NCBI RefSeq assembly: GCF_006716745.1
Contig: NZ_VFPP01000001.1
Location: 744,001 to 808,000 of the forward strand
DNA from: Saccharothrix saharensis
GTDB taxonomy: Bacteria; Actinomycetota; Actinomycetes; Mycobacteriales; Pseudonocardiaceae
Length of the DNA: 64,000 bases
Direction of reading: 5' to 3'
The number at the start of each line of letters is the position of its first letter. Positions within the stretch are counted from its first letter, which is position 1. This document shows, piece by piece, positions 1-8,953 of the stretch. A program made the position numbers and the translations under genes. The notes below the pieces were generated by a model. The model was given only the letters and a program-made list of their open reading frames with translations. It ran no database searches and was not told the DNA's origin.

Positions 1-444
1 CACCGCCGCCACGTACCCGGCGACCACGTCCACGTCGATCCCACCCTCGACCACCGGCCCGGACGCCGCCCGCTGCTCGCCCCGGAACGTGATGCGCTGC
101 CCGTAGACCGCCTCCAGCAGCCGCCGCACCGCGTCCGCGGACTCCAGCAGGCCCCGGTCGTCCGAGGCGACCTCCTCGACGCCGTCGGCGTAGTCCTGGA
201 GCTTGCGGCGCAACTCCTTCAGGTCCGGCTCCACCCGCTCCAGCACCGCGCCGTCGGCGCGCAACGGCAGCCGCAGCTCACCGTCCAGCTCGGGCACCTC
301 GGCGGGCTCCACCTCCAGCGCCGCCGCCTCGTCCCGGCGCTCCCGGCGCCGCCGCAGCAACTCCGTCGCCTGGCCGTACAGGAACTTGATGCCCTCGGTC
401 AGCGCCGCGGCGCCGAGCACCGAGAGCGCGAGCGGATCCGTCAC
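1..444 (-). CDS. Unknown actinobacterial protein, C-terminus cut by window edge
   Basis: I do not recognise this gene. The reading frame starts at a GTG at 444, preceded by a strong GGGGAGGGG ribosome site, and stays open for 148 codons to the window edge. It begins VTDPLALSVLGAAALTEGIKF, a short hydrophobic stretch, followed by an Arg-rich segment (about residues 30-40) and then an acidic, Leu- and Glu-rich region that is probably helical or coiled-coil. Third codon positions are almost all G or C, so it is probably a real gene. It lies downstream of icmF on the same strand, 85 bp away, and could be co-transcribed, but an inverted repeat sits in the gap. Function unknown. Confidence 0.6.
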   Translation of the reverse strand, partial: MTDPLALSVLGAAALTEGIKFLYGQATELLRRRRERRDEAAALEVEPAEVPELDGELRLPLRADGAVLERVEPDLKELRRKLQDYADGVEEVASDDRGLLESADAVRRLLEAVYGQRITFRGEQRAASGPVVEGGIDVDVVAGYVAAV

Positions 445-445
445 G

Positions 446-479
446 CTACCCCTCCCCGATGTGGTGATCAGGAGGGTAG
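446..479 (-). promoter_or_regulatory. Inverted repeat upstream of the first gene
   Basis: Arms CTACCCCTCC (446-455) and GGAGGGTAG (471-479) are complementary except for one bulged C. One arm overlaps the ribosome site of the gene starting at 444. It could be an operator or an mRNA hairpin masking that ribosome site. Role inferred only. Confidence 0.3.
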
Positions 480-529
480 TACCGGGCTCCGCCGCGCGGG
501 GCAAGAACCCGGCGGCACGGTTCAGCCGA

Positions 530-3500
530 TCAGACGTTGCGCCGGTACTGGCCACCCACCTCGAAGAACGCCTCGGTGATCTGACCCAGCGTGCACACCC
601 GCGCCGCGTCCATCAGCACCGCGAACACGTTCTCCCCCGACGCCGCGGCCTCCTTCAACCGCCGCAACGCAGGCTCCGCCTCGGCCGCGTGCGCCGCCGC
701 GAACGCCCGCGTCCGCTCCACCTGCGACCGCTTCTCCTCCTCCGTCGCCCGCGCCAGCTCGATCGTCACGTGCTCACGCTCGCCACCCTCCGGCAGGAAC
801 GTGTTGACCCCGATCAACGGCAGGGAACCGTCGTGCTTGCGCTGCTCGTACCGCATCGACTCGTCCTGGATCCGACCGCGCTGGTACCCGGTCTCCATCG
901 CGCCCAGCACACCACCGCGCTCGGAGAGCCGGTCGAACTCCGCCAGCACCGCCTCCTCCACCAGGTCCGTCAGCTCCTCGATCACGAACGATCCCTGCAA
1001 CGGGTTCTCGTTCGCCGACAGCCCCCACTCCTTGTTGATGATCAACTGGATCGCCATCGCCCGGCGCACCGACGACTCCGTCGGCGTCGTGATCGCCTCG
1101 TCGTAAGCATTGGTGTGCAACGAGTTCGTGTTGTCGTACAAAGCGCACAACGCCTGCAACGTGGTGCGGATGTCGTTGAAGTCCATCTCCTGCGCGTGCA
1201 ACGACCGACCCGACGTCTGCACGTGGTACTTGAACTTCTGCGACCGCTCGTTCGCCCCGTACCGCTCCCGCATCGCGACCGCCCAGATCCGCCGCGCCAC
1301 CCGGCCGATCACGCTGTACTCCGCGTCCATGCCGTTGGAGAAGAAGAACGACAGGTTCGGCGCGAAGTCGTCGACGTCCATCCCCCGCGCCAGGTACGAC
1401 TCCACGTAGGTGAACCCGTTGGCCAGCGTGAACGCCAACTGGCTGATGGGGTTCGCCCCCGCCTCGGCGATGTGGTAGCCCGAGATCGACACCGAGTAGA
1501 AGTTGCGCACCTCGTGCTGGATGAACCACTCCTGGATGTCGGCCATCATCCGCAACGAGAACTCGGTGGAGAAGATGCAGGTGTTCTGCCCCTGGTCCTC
1601 CTTGAGGATGTCCGCCTGCACCGTGCCGCGCACGGTCGACAACGCCCACGCCTTCAGCTCGTCCGCCTCCGCCTCGGACGGCTCGCGGCCGTGCTCGGCG
1701 CGGAACTTGTCCACCTGCTGGTCCACCACCGTGTTCAGGAAGAACGCCAGGATCGTCGGCGCCGGACCGTTGATCGTCATCGACACCGACGTCGTCGGCG
1801 CGGTCAGGTCGAACCCGGCGTACAGCGCCTTCATGTCGTCCAGCGTCGCGATCGACACACCCGACGTGCCGATCTTGCCGTAGACGTCCGGCGGGGTGTC
1901 CGGGTCACGCCCGTACAACGTCACCGAGTCGAACGCGGTCGACAACCGCGTCGCCTCCGAACCCTTCGACAGGTACTTGAACCGGCGGTTGGTCCGGAAC
2001 GCGTCACCCTCACCCGCGAACATCCGCGCCGGGTCCTCACCGTCCCGCTTGAACGGGAACACCCCCGCCGTGTACGGGAAGCGACCCGGCAGGTTCTCCT
2101 TGCGCAGGAACCGCAGCAACGTGCCGTCGTCCTCGTAGCGCGGCAACGACACCCGCCGCACCTTGTTGCCCGACAACGTCTCCCGGGTCAGCTTGGTGTG
2201 GATCTCCCGATCCCGCACCCGCACGACCATCTCGTCACCGCTGTAGGCCTCCACCACCTCCGGCCACGACGCCAGCAACTCCGCCGACACCGCGTCGACC
2301 TGCTTGTGCGCCGACTCCAGCAACGACGTGATCGCCGCCGTGTCGTGCCCGGCCGCCTCCAGCTCCGCCCGCGCCGCCCGCAGGTGCGCCACCCGCCGCA
2401 CCGCGTCCACGTGCGTCTCGGTCGCGCGGTGGTAGCCGCGCACCGTCTCGGCGATCTCCGCCAGGTACCGCACCCGCGTCGGGGGCACCACGGTCGCCGC
2501 CGACGTCGACACCCGGCCCGCCACGACCGGCAACGCGCCTTCCGCGACGTCCAACCCGCGCTGCGCCAGCTCACCGCGCAGGTGCTGGTACAGCGCCGTC
2601 ACACCGTCGTCGTTGAACGTCGCCGCCGACGTGCCGAACACCGGCATGTCCTCCCACGACGCCCCGAACGCCTCCCGGTTGCGCACCAGCTGCCTGGCCA
2701 CGTCCCGCCGCGCGTCCTCCGCGCCCCGCCGCTCGAACTTGTTGATCGCCACCACGTCGGCGAAGTCCAGCATGTCGATCTTCTCCAGCTGCGACGCGGC
2801 GCCGAACTCCGGCGTCATCACGTACAGCGAGAGGTCGACGAACGGCACGATCGCCGCGTCACCCTGACCGATGCCCGGCGTCTCCACCACGACCAGGTCG
2901 AACCCGGCCGCCTTGCACGCCACGATCGCGTCCGCCAACCCCTCGGGCACCTCCGAGCCCGCCCGGCGCGTGGCCAGCGAGCGGAAGAACACCCGGTCAC
3001 CGTCCAGGCAGTTCATCCGGATCCGGTCACCCAGCAGCGCGCCGCCGCCCTTGCGCCGGGTCGGGTCCACCGCCAGCACCGCCACCCGCAGCTTGTCCTG
3101 CTGGTCCAGCCGGAACCGGCGCACCAGCTCGTCGGTCAGCGACGACTTGCCCGAACCACCCGTTCCGGTGATCCCGAGGACCGGCACCGGCCGTTCGGCC
3201 GCGACGTGGGCCATCCGGTCGCGCACGTCCGCGGGCAGCGCACCCGCCTCGATCAGCGTGATCGCACGGGCCAGCACGTCCTCGCCGCCGGTGAACAAGC
3301 CGTCCCACGACGACGGCGCGCGCTCGGCCAGCGGGTAGTCACACGCCTCCACCATCGTGTTGATCATGCGGGCGAGGCCGAGCCGCTGGCCGTCGGCCGG
3401 GGAGAAGATGCGCGCCACGCCGCGCGAGTGCAGCAGCTCGATCTCCTCCGGCACGATGACGCCACCACCGCCGCCGTAGACCTTGATGTGCTCCGCGCCG

Positions 3501-3769
3501 CGTTCGGCCAGCAGTTCGACCAGGTAGCTGAAGTACTCGACGTGCCCACCCTGGTAGGCGCTGATCGCGATGCCCTGCACGTCCTCCTGCACGGCCGCGG
3601 CGACGACCTCGCGCACCGAGCGGTTGTGGCCGAGGTGCACCACCTCGGCGCCCTGGGACTGCAGGATGCGCCGCATGATGTTGATCGCGGCGTCGTGCCC
3701 GTCGAACAGGCTGGCCGCGGTCACGAAGCGGACCGGGTGCAGCGGGGTGTGCAGCGGGGCAGCGGTCAC
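530..3769 (-). CDS. icmF: Fused isobutyryl-CoA mutase (IcmF)
   Basis: This 1,079-aa enzyme interconverts isobutyryl-CoA and n-butyryl-CoA using adenosylcobalamin, linking valine and short-chain fatty acid metabolism. The order is diagnostic of IcmF: an N-terminal B12-binding domain (about 10-145, with DGHD at 23-26 giving the lower-ligand His), a MeaI-type G-protein chaperone domain (P-loop GITGTGGSGKSS at 199-210), and a C-terminal acyl-CoA mutase barrel from about residue 560 (RFPYTAGVFPF and following). The three parts are separate genes in methylmalonyl-CoA mutase and IcmA/IcmB systems. The GTG start at 3769 has GAAGGAG just upstream. Length is typical for the family. The + strand holds a long antisense open frame that is only a GC artefact. 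A close relative with altered acyl specificity (pivalyl-CoA) cannot be excluded. Confidence 0.96.
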   Translation of the reverse strand: MTAAPLHTPLHPVRFVTAASLFDGHDAAINIMRRILQSQGAEVVHLGHNRSVREVVAAAVQEDVQGIAISAYQGGHVEYFSYLVELLAERGAEHIKVYGGGGGVIVPEEIELLHSRGVARIFSPADGQRLGLARMINTMVEACDYPLAERAPSSWDGLFTGGEDVLARAITLIEAGALPADVRDRMAHVAAERPVPVLGITGTGGSGKSSLTDELVRRFRLDQQDKLRVAVLAVDPTRRKGGGALLGDRIRMNCLDGDRVFFRSLATRRAGSEVPEGLADAIVACKAAGFDLVVVETPGIGQGDAAIVPFVDLSLYVMTPEFGAASQLEKIDMLDFADVVAINKFERRGAEDARRDVARQLVRNREAFGASWEDMPVFGTSAATFNDDGVTALYQHLRGELAQRGLDVAEGALPVVAGRVSTSAATVVPPTRVRYLAEIAETVRGYHRATETHVDAVRRVAHLRAARAELEAAGHDTAAITSLLESAHKQVDAVSAELLASWPEVVEAYSGDEMVVRVRDREIHTKLTRETLSGNKVRRVSLPRYEDDGTLLRFLRKENLPGRFPYTAGVFPFKRDGEDPARMFAGEGDAFRTNRRFKYLSKGSEATRLSTAFDSVTLYGRDPDTPPDVYGKIGTSGVSIATLDDMKALYAGFDLTAPTTSVSMTINGPAPTILAFFLNTVVDQQVDKFRAEHGREPSEAEADELKAWALSTVRGTVQADILKEDQGQNTCIFSTEFSLRMMADIQEWFIQHEVRNFYSVSISGYHIAEAGANPISQLAFTLANGFTYVESYLARGMDVDDFAPNLSFFFSNGMDAEYSVIGRVARRIWAVAMRERYGANERSQKFKYHVQTSGRSLHAQEMDFNDIRTTLQALCALYDNTNSLHTNAYDEAITTPTESSVRRAMAIQLIINKEWGLSANENPLQGSFVIEELTDLVEEAVLAEFDRLSERGGVLGAMETGYQRGRIQDESMRYEQRKHDGSLPLIGVNTFLPEGGEREHVTIELARATEEEKRSQVERTRAFAAAHAAEAEPALRRLKEAAASGENVFAVLMDAARVCTLGQITEAFFEVGGQYRRNV

Positions 3770-3985
3770 GACTGGCTCCTTCGGCAGGCGCGGAACTGCC
3801 CTCCAGATTACTAGGACATCCGTCTATCGGAAGTAGGAGCGTGTTGTGCGACGGGTCACCCGGATGCGCCAATAACCGGACAAATCGGATCTAAACTCGC
3901 GGACGTCGATCGTTTTCGCAACCCTGGCCGTACCCCTCGAAGAACACGCGTGTAGTTTCCGTCCAAACGGGGTAGAGGATCTTCC
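3770..3985. promoter_or_regulatory. Divergent promoter region icmF / small protein
   Basis: This gap is less GC-rich than the flanking genes and holds no gene. On the minus strand a possible -10 TAATCT (3810-3805) lies 16 bp after TTCCGA, which would start icmF mRNA about 30 nt before its GTG. On the plus strand only a ribosome site (AGAGGA) before 3986 is clear. Promoter calls are weak. Confidence 0.3.
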
Positions 3986-4153
3986 ATGAGCAGCACACCT
4001 ATCTACGACGAGCTGGCCGCCATCCTGCTCGCCGACCACCCTGGCACCGCCGAGGCGGCGGGTGCCGGCAAGCAGCAGGCCGAGCCTGTCGAGGAGCCGT
4101 CCAAGCAGGTCAGGACAGGTGGCCGACGGCGCAAGCCCGAGCCGGACGCATGA
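3986..4153 (+). CDS. Small hydrophilic protein, 55 aa, unknown function
   Basis: A 56-codon frame starts at an ATG with AGAGGA about eight bases upstream and ends in TGA. The product starts MSSTPIYDELAAILL and has an acidic, Ala/Glu-rich middle and a basic tail (GGRRRKPEPDA). Third positions are largely G/C, the N-terminal segment looks amphipathic-helical, and the rest is probably disordered. It has no signal peptide and no Cys. It is transcribed divergently from icmF and lies just upstream of the SOS-controlled alkB, separated by the alkB promoter. Small proteins of this kind are common in actinomycetes, but I cannot name a family. Coding status is likely; function unknown. Confidence 0.55.
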   Translation: MSSTPIYDELAAILLADHPGTAEAAGAGKQQAEPVEEPSKQVRTGGRRRKPEPDA

Positions 4154-4190
4154 TTTTTTAGTCAACACTGAAGCCATAGAGGCATTTGGG

Positions 4191-4221
4191 TCGAACGCGT
4201 GTTCGACCCGCGGGTTATGCT
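4191..4221 (+). promoter_or_regulatory. LexA (SOS) box and -10 of alkB
   Basis: TCGAACGCGTGTTCGA at 4191-4206 is a perfect palindrome matching the actinobacterial LexA consensus TCGAAC-N4-GTTCGA; the symmetry extends three more bases on each side. A -10 hexamer TATGCT lies at 4216-4221, so the box covers the -35/spacer region. Transcription would begin at or next to the ATG at 4228. LexA binding here should block RNA polymerase directly. Confidence 0.85.
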
Positions 4222-4227
4222 GACCGC

Positions 4228-4845
4228 ATGCAGGTGTCGCTGTTCGACGACGGCGCCGAAGCGCCCGCGCTGCGCCCGCTGACCGGCGTGCGGCGGACGG
4301 TGCTGGGTGACGGCGCGTGGATCGACGTGCTCCCCGGCTGGCTGACCGGTGCCGACGCATTGTTCCGCCGATTGGCCGACGAGGTGCCGTGGCGCGCCGA
4401 GCGCAGGCAGATGTACGAGCGCGTGGTGGACGTACCGCGCCTGCTCTGCTTCTACGACGAGCGCGCACCGCTCCCCGATCCGGTGCTGACGCGGGCGCGT
4501 GACGAGCTGAGCGCCCGGTACGGCGAGGAACTGGGCGAGCCGTTCCGCACCGCCGGGCTGTGCTACTACCGCGACGGCCGCGATTCCGTGGCCTGGCACG
4601 GTGACACGATCGGGCGAGGTTCGACCGAGGACACGATGGTGGCGATCGTCTCGGTGGGCACGCCACGCGCCTTGGCGTTGCGCCCGCGTGGCGGCGGGGC
4701 GACCGTCCGGTACGCGCTCGGGCACGGCGACCTGATCGTCATGGGCGGGTCGTGCCAGCGGACGTGGGAGCACGCCGTGCCGAAAGCGGGCAAAGCGGTC
4801 GGACCGCGCATCAGCATCCAGTTCCGCCCGCGCGGAGTGCGCTGA
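4228..4845 (+). CDS. alkB: AlkB-type 2-oxoglutarate/Fe(II) DNA-repair dioxygenase
   Basis: The 205-aa product is an AlkB-family dioxygenase that removes alkyl groups (1-methyladenine, 3-methylcytosine) from DNA by oxidative demethylation. Iron ligands are visible as the H-x-D motif at H124/D126 (in SVAWHGDTIG) and a distal His at H182 (WEHAVPK). The 2-oxoglutarate-binding Arg region is RISIQFRPR near the C-terminus. The N-terminus QVSLFDDG resembles other bacterial members. I chose the ATG at 4228 because a -10 box sits only six bases before it; an upstream in-frame start at 4186 would place the SOS box inside the gene. There is no Shine-Dalgarno, consistent with a leaderless mRNA. The gene is therefore predicted to be DNA-damage inducible through LexA. 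Confidence 0.93.
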   Translation: MQVSLFDDGAEAPALRPLTGVRRTVLGDGAWIDVLPGWLTGADALFRRLADEVPWRAERRQMYERVVDVPRLLCFYDERAPLPDPVLTRARDELSARYGEELGEPFRTAGLCYYRDGRDSVAWHGDTIGRGSTEDTMVAIVSVGTPRALALRPRGGGATVRYALGHGDLIVMGGSCQRTWEHAVPKAGKAVGPRISIQFRPRGVR

Positions 4846-5201
4846 CCACCGGGAACCTCGTGCTTGTGCCGCCTGACCGCCGCAACCGAACACGACGACG
4901 GCGTTCCGGGACGGTGCGCCGCCGTGCCGAGCGTTCCGGGCCGGTCGCCGGAGTCACCGGATGCCGGAAGACGCCGGCCACGCGGATGATCGGAACAGGG
5001 TCATGATCGCGCACGGCACCGGCAACCCCGACAGGGCCGGCCAGGGGGATCGGCAGGTGCATCCGGTACGCGCCGGGAGCGTGGCACGCCTGGCCTGCGA
5101 ACCGCATCGGACGGGCACGGGCGCCGAGATCGAGGTGACCGAGGAAGGCGGCGTCCGGCGGTCGACGGTGGCGCGGCGGCCCGGCACGGACAGTGCGTCG
5201 T
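4846..5201. other. Intergenic region between convergent genes
   Basis: About 355 bp separates the convergent ends of alkB and the TIR-WD40 gene. Short open frames occur on both strands but have Arg/Pro-rich products typical of non-coding high-GC DNA. No clear terminator hairpin was found. Confidence 0.4.
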
Positions 5202-7988
5202 TCAGCAGTCGGAGGGCACCGAACCGATCACATCGCGCAGGTAGCGGGCCCTGTTCACCTCGTCGAGAACGCCGTTGGTGGAGCACAGCACGTCCGCGGC
5301 AGCAGCGACATCCAGCCGCCAGAGCGTCATCCCGCCCTCTGCGTCCGTTCCCAGGATCCCGTTGATGACGGGTACCGGTCGCAGCAGCGTGATGTCCGAG
5401 CACGTCGCCTGGTCGGGTGCAGGTCCCCGGTGCCACGCCGCTCCCTTGACACCGTCGGAGACGTTCCAGGAGATCACGCCGCCGGACCCGCAATCCGCCT
5501 GAACCACCGTCTCGCCGTCGGAGGTGAAGGTCATCGAGCTGTACGCGGCCTCGCCTTGGAGGTACCGGCGTTGCTCCGGATGAGCCAGGTCCACCAGGAC
5601 GACCCGCCCGTCGATGTCGGCGATCCCCAGAGTGGTCCCGTCCTCGGTGATCGCGAGAGCTCGAGCCACGGCGGGTTCGGAGACGCGCACCGGATCGACG
5701 TAGCGGTTGCCGTCCCACCGCCAGATCTCGACGACCGAGCCGCCATCGCGAACCTCCGGGGAGACGGATCTGAGGGAAAGCGCGAGGAAGCGGCCGTCGG
5801 GGGTGGTGACGAACCCGCCGCCGGTGGACTCCCGAACCGGGAAGACCTGCACCACCTCGCCGGTCGCGACGTCCAGCAGGCCGGGACCGCCTTCGGAGTC
5901 GAAGAGCAACCGCGTGCCATCACCCACGAACGCGACACCCACTCCACCGTCCAGCACCGCTCCCGGCCAGGCCCTTGGCCACCGGGCGATGGTGGCGCCG
6001 GTGTCGGCGTCGAAGACGTGCACGGATTCTTCCTCCAGGACGGCGAGCCGCCGACCGTCCGGGCTGAGCGCCATCCGTGGCTCTTTCCACCACACACCGG
6101 TCTGCAACTGCCGACGCGTCTTCAGGCTCGGCAGCTCCACGACGTCGATCCCGTCCTTCCCGCCGAACGCCGCCACCGGTGCCCGTGCCGCGACGGCCGC
6201 CGACAGGATCCTCCGCGTGCTCGAGGTGCTCGCCGGCGACCGGTGGTCGACGGTCGGTGTGGACACCACGACGTCGCCGTCCATGCTGATCGACACGGCC
6301 ACGTCACCCGTGCCGGACAGCGCGAAGTCCACCGCGCCCGAGCGGTGGGTGACGAGGTCGGTGCTGCGGCCGGTCGCCGTGTCGACCGCGACGAGCCGCC
6401 TCCCCGCGGTCGCCACGACGGTCCGGCCGTCAGCCGACACGTCCACCGCGGTGCCCAGGGTCATGCCGGCCACCGGCACGTCAGCGAGCCTCGCCCCGGT
6501 CTCGTGCCACCGTTGCACGACGCCGTCCGCGACCAAGAAGAACTGCCGCGCGTCGTGCGCCACGGCATGCATGCGCCCCTGCTCCGACACCACGACCGGA
6601 GCACTGGACCACGAGCCCGTTCCCAGGTGCAGAGCGTGGATGCCGTCGGGGAACGACACGTACAAGTGCGTGCTGTCGCGGTCGAACTCCAGCATCGGCA
6701 TCGACGGCGGCACAGGTCTCCTGGGCACGGACACCTCCTCCCCCGTGTCGACGCGCCGCAACCGCAACCCCACGTCCGACTCCGAGTCGACGTGCGCCAT
6801 CCACCTCCCATCAGGGGAGAGCTCGAAGTCGTCGACCGCCCCGACGCCCGGGATGGTGCGCACGACCCCGCGGTCGGCGGTGTCCCAGACGACGAGGTCG
6901 GTGCCGGCGGAGGCGACGAGCACCGACCCGGTGCGGTCGAACGAGACGCCGTTCCAGGTCTGGCCGAGCTCGGGCGCCGGCTTGCCGGTGCTCAGCCGTC
7001 CCACCTCCCGATGCTCCCGCACGTGCCACAACGTCACCTCCGGGTCGCCCTCGTGGGCGAACGCCACGACCGACCCGTCACCGGTGATCGCGACTCGGGA
7101 CGCCGTGCCGGAGGATGCGTGCATGAAGGTGCTCGGCTGGTCGCCGCCGCGCCGCGGGTAGGCCAGGACGTGGCGGTTCTCGTCGAGCCTTCGCAGCAGC
7201 GCGCCACCGGACTCGGCCGTTTCCGCGACCGCACGGGACGCGAGGGCCAATTGCGCGGCGAGCTGGGGGTCGGTGGCCGTTCGCACATCGGACTCGGCGG
7301 CCAACGCGCGCGATAACGCGATCCGCGCCTGCTCGTCCGCGCGGTCGCGCTGCCCGATCGCGGCATCACGCTGCGAGAAGGCCACGACACCCGCGATCAG
7401 CGCGACGACCAGCAGCGCGGACAGCACGCCGACCAACCGCCGCTGCTGCCGCACGTCCTCGTTGAGCAACCGGTCCTTGGCCACGCCGTGGATCGCCGCC
7501 GCCACCGCCGCCGCCGCGTCGCGGAACCGCGCGCGCTGCACTCGCTCCCGATGTCCGCGCAGGTCGATCCACAGCGGTTCGGCGTCGAACCACCCTCGCG
7601 CCGCCTCCGGCAGCGCGGTGGTCCGCTCGTGGTCGAAGTCCCCCGCCTCGTCGTCCCACACGAGTTCGCCGGCGGTCAGGACGAGGAAGAAGTCCTCGCG
7701 TGAACGTTCCTCGCGCCACAGGGCCACCTCCTTGCCCACCCAGGGGGACGCGGACGCCTCGGGTGAGGCGAGCAGCACGAAGGTCCGCGACCGGCGCAGG
7801 GCGCGTTCGATCGAGGTCCACAGGTCCGGCGCGGCGGCGAGCGTCGTGTCGTCGCGGAACACGCGCAGTGCCGATGGCCGGTACCACCGCCGCCCCAGCC
7901 GTTGCAGTGTCCGCTGGAGCGCCTTGGCGACCGGGCGGTCACCGCTGTGGCTGTAAGAGATGAAGCTGTCGAAGTCCGTCCCGCTCAC
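5202..7988 (-). CDS. TIR domain - transmembrane - WD40 repeat protein
   Basis: The 928-aa product starts with a TIR domain (about 5-165): FISYSHSGDRPVA at the first strand, FRDD, and SPWVGKE at 81-87, whose Glu is at the position of the catalytic NADase Glu in enzymatic TIRs. A membrane segment follows (about 185-205), then a charged helical stretch (SQRDAAIGQRDRADEQARIA), and from about 265 a long series of beta-propeller repeats with recurring SPDG and GDG turns. I chose the GTG at 7988 (VSGTDFDSF) because it starts at the TIR fold and has GGAGACGGG upstream; an earlier start would add 22 unrelated residues. Such proteins occur in actinobacteria as putative signalling or immune receptors, with the propeller as sensor. 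The ligand is unknown, and toxicity through NAD+ cleavage is inference. Confidence 0.88.
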   Translation of the reverse strand: MSGTDFDSFISYSHSGDRPVAKALQRTLQRLGRRWYRPSALRVFRDDTTLAAAPDLWTSIERALRRSRTFVLLASPEASASPWVGKEVALWREERSREDFFLVLTAGELVWDDEAGDFDHERTTALPEAARGWFDAEPLWIDLRGHRERVQRARFRDAAAAVAAAIHGVAKDRLLNEDVRQQRRLVGVLSALLVVALIAGVVAFSQRDAAIGQRDRADEQARIALSRALAAESDVRTATDPQLAAQLALASRAVAETAESGGALLRRLDENRHVLAYPRRGGDQPSTFMHASSGTASRVAITGDGSVVAFAHEGDPEVTLWHVREHREVGRLSTGKPAPELGQTWNGVSFDRTGSVLVASAGTDLVVWDTADRGVVRTIPGVGAVDDFELSPDGRWMAHVDSESDVGLRLRRVDTGEEVSVPRRPVPPSMPMLEFDRDSTHLYVSFPDGIHALHLGTGSWSSAPVVVSEQGRMHAVAHDARQFFLVADGVVQRWHETGARLADVPVAGMTLGTAVDVSADGRTVVATAGRRLVAVDTATGRSTDLVTHRSGAVDFALSGTGDVAVSISMDGDVVVSTPTVDHRSPASTSSTRRILSAAVAARAPVAAFGGKDGIDVVELPSLKTRRQLQTGVWWKEPRMALSPDGRRLAVLEEESVHVFDADTGATIARWPRAWPGAVLDGGVGVAFVGDGTRLLFDSEGGPGLLDVATGEVVQVFPVRESTGGGFVTTPDGRFLALSLRSVSPEVRDGGSVVEIWRWDGNRYVDPVRVSEPAVARALAITEDGTTLGIADIDGRVVLVDLAHPEQRRYLQGEAAYSSMTFTSDGETVVQADCGSGGVISWNVSDGVKGAAWHRGPAPDQATCSDITLLRPVPVINGILGTDAEGGMTLWRLDVAAAADVLCSTNGVLDEVNRARYLRDVIGSVPSDC

Positions 7989-8623
7989 CGAGTACCCGTC
8001 TCCGCGTCGAGGGGTTGACCGAGCCGCCGAGTGTAGGAGAGCGCTTCCGACCACCGCAGCGGTTCATCAGCATCACGACCCATCCGGTCGCGTCATCCGG
8101 GGTGGAGTCACCCACGAGGCGCTCACACCGGACATCGTGCGGTGGCTGGAACCATCCCGAGGTGACTTGAACGGATCAACCGCGCATGGGCCCAGCGGGT
8201 TCGCTGAGCACCGGCACCGCTGCCCGACTCATGCCGTCGCTCATCGACGCCGGGTCGCCACGCTGCACCGGCACGAAGCCGAGCAGCGCCACCGGACCGT
8301 GCTCACGGTCGGGTCGGTTCCAGGGGGTAGCTCGCCGCTGGCTGCGCCGCGCGCGATCTGCGAACCGGAGGCGGTCGTCCCCGGCCACCCCTCCCACGGC
8401 CAGAGCGGTCGCGTCAATGCCAAGGGTGCGTCCTGCGATCTTCGCCGTCGGTGCCAGTGGAATGCGCGCCAAGTCGACCTCCAGCCGCACCTGGGAGGCA
8501 CGGCGAGATCCGCGGCGGCCTTGACCAGGAAGTGTTGCCGTCCATGCAGGCGGTGACCAGGCCGGAGGTCACGAGCGCCGAGCCTGTCGCCAGGTCGGTT
8601 GATACGCGGTGAAAATGGTCGTC

Positions 8624-8657
8624 AACTCGACGCGTGGGGCAACTCGACGCGTGAGGC
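8624..8657. repeat. Tandem 17-bp direct repeat (two copies)
   Basis: AACTCGACGCGTGGGGC (8624-8640) is immediately repeated as AACTCGACGCGTGAGGC (8641-8657), 16 of 17 identical. It lies in non-coding sequence. Role unknown; it could be a paired regulator site or a slippage duplication. Confidence 0.7.
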
Positions 8658-8895
8658 AGCGTCCAGTTCGGTTATGCGGCCACTGTTGTAGACGGCCAGA
8701 GCACCGTTCCATCCACCGACGGGACCGCTCAGCGCGACGACGTCTCCTGGTTTTCGCAGTGGTCCTGCGCATGGCCGTGGTACGCGGCACGGAGCCGATC
8801 ACGGTGGTCGAGATCCCACGAACTCCCTGCGGGACGCGGTGGAACCGTCGAGGGGCAGTCCGCCCTGGTGGCCGGGGCCGACCACCGCAGCACGA

Positions 8896-8939
8896 CGGCG
8901 GGTGTCGCGGGCCGGGGTTCCGGTCCGCGACACCCGCCG
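8896..8939 (-). terminator. Terminator of the csbD-like gene
   Basis: A perfect 15-bp stem is formed by CGGCGGGTGTCGCGG (8896-8910) and CCGCGACACCCGCCG (8925-8939) around a 14-nt loop, starting 14 bp after the csbD-like stop codon. There is no T-run, as is usual in high-GC actinomycetes. Confidence 0.8.
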
Positions 8940-8953
8940 ACGTGCGAGGTAGA

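Larger units (their letters stand above)
7989..8953. other. Long weakly coding region, possible gene relics
   Basis: Nearly 1 kb lies between the TIR gene and the csbD-like gene. G+C and third-position bias drop, especially over 8500-8700. The best minus-strand frame (8176-8490, MRLEVDLARIPLAPTAKIAG...) has neither a ribosome site nor strong codon bias, and I recognise no family. The region also contains a 17-bp tandem duplication and the csbD terminator. It could hold decayed genes or divergent promoters for the TIR gene. Confidence 0.4.

Noticed and set aside
203-3814. A plus-strand open frame of about 1,200 codons antisense to icmF
   Set aside because: Its product is Arg/His/Pro-rich with no domain, and it mirrors the third-position GC bias of icmF. 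It is an artefact of high GC.
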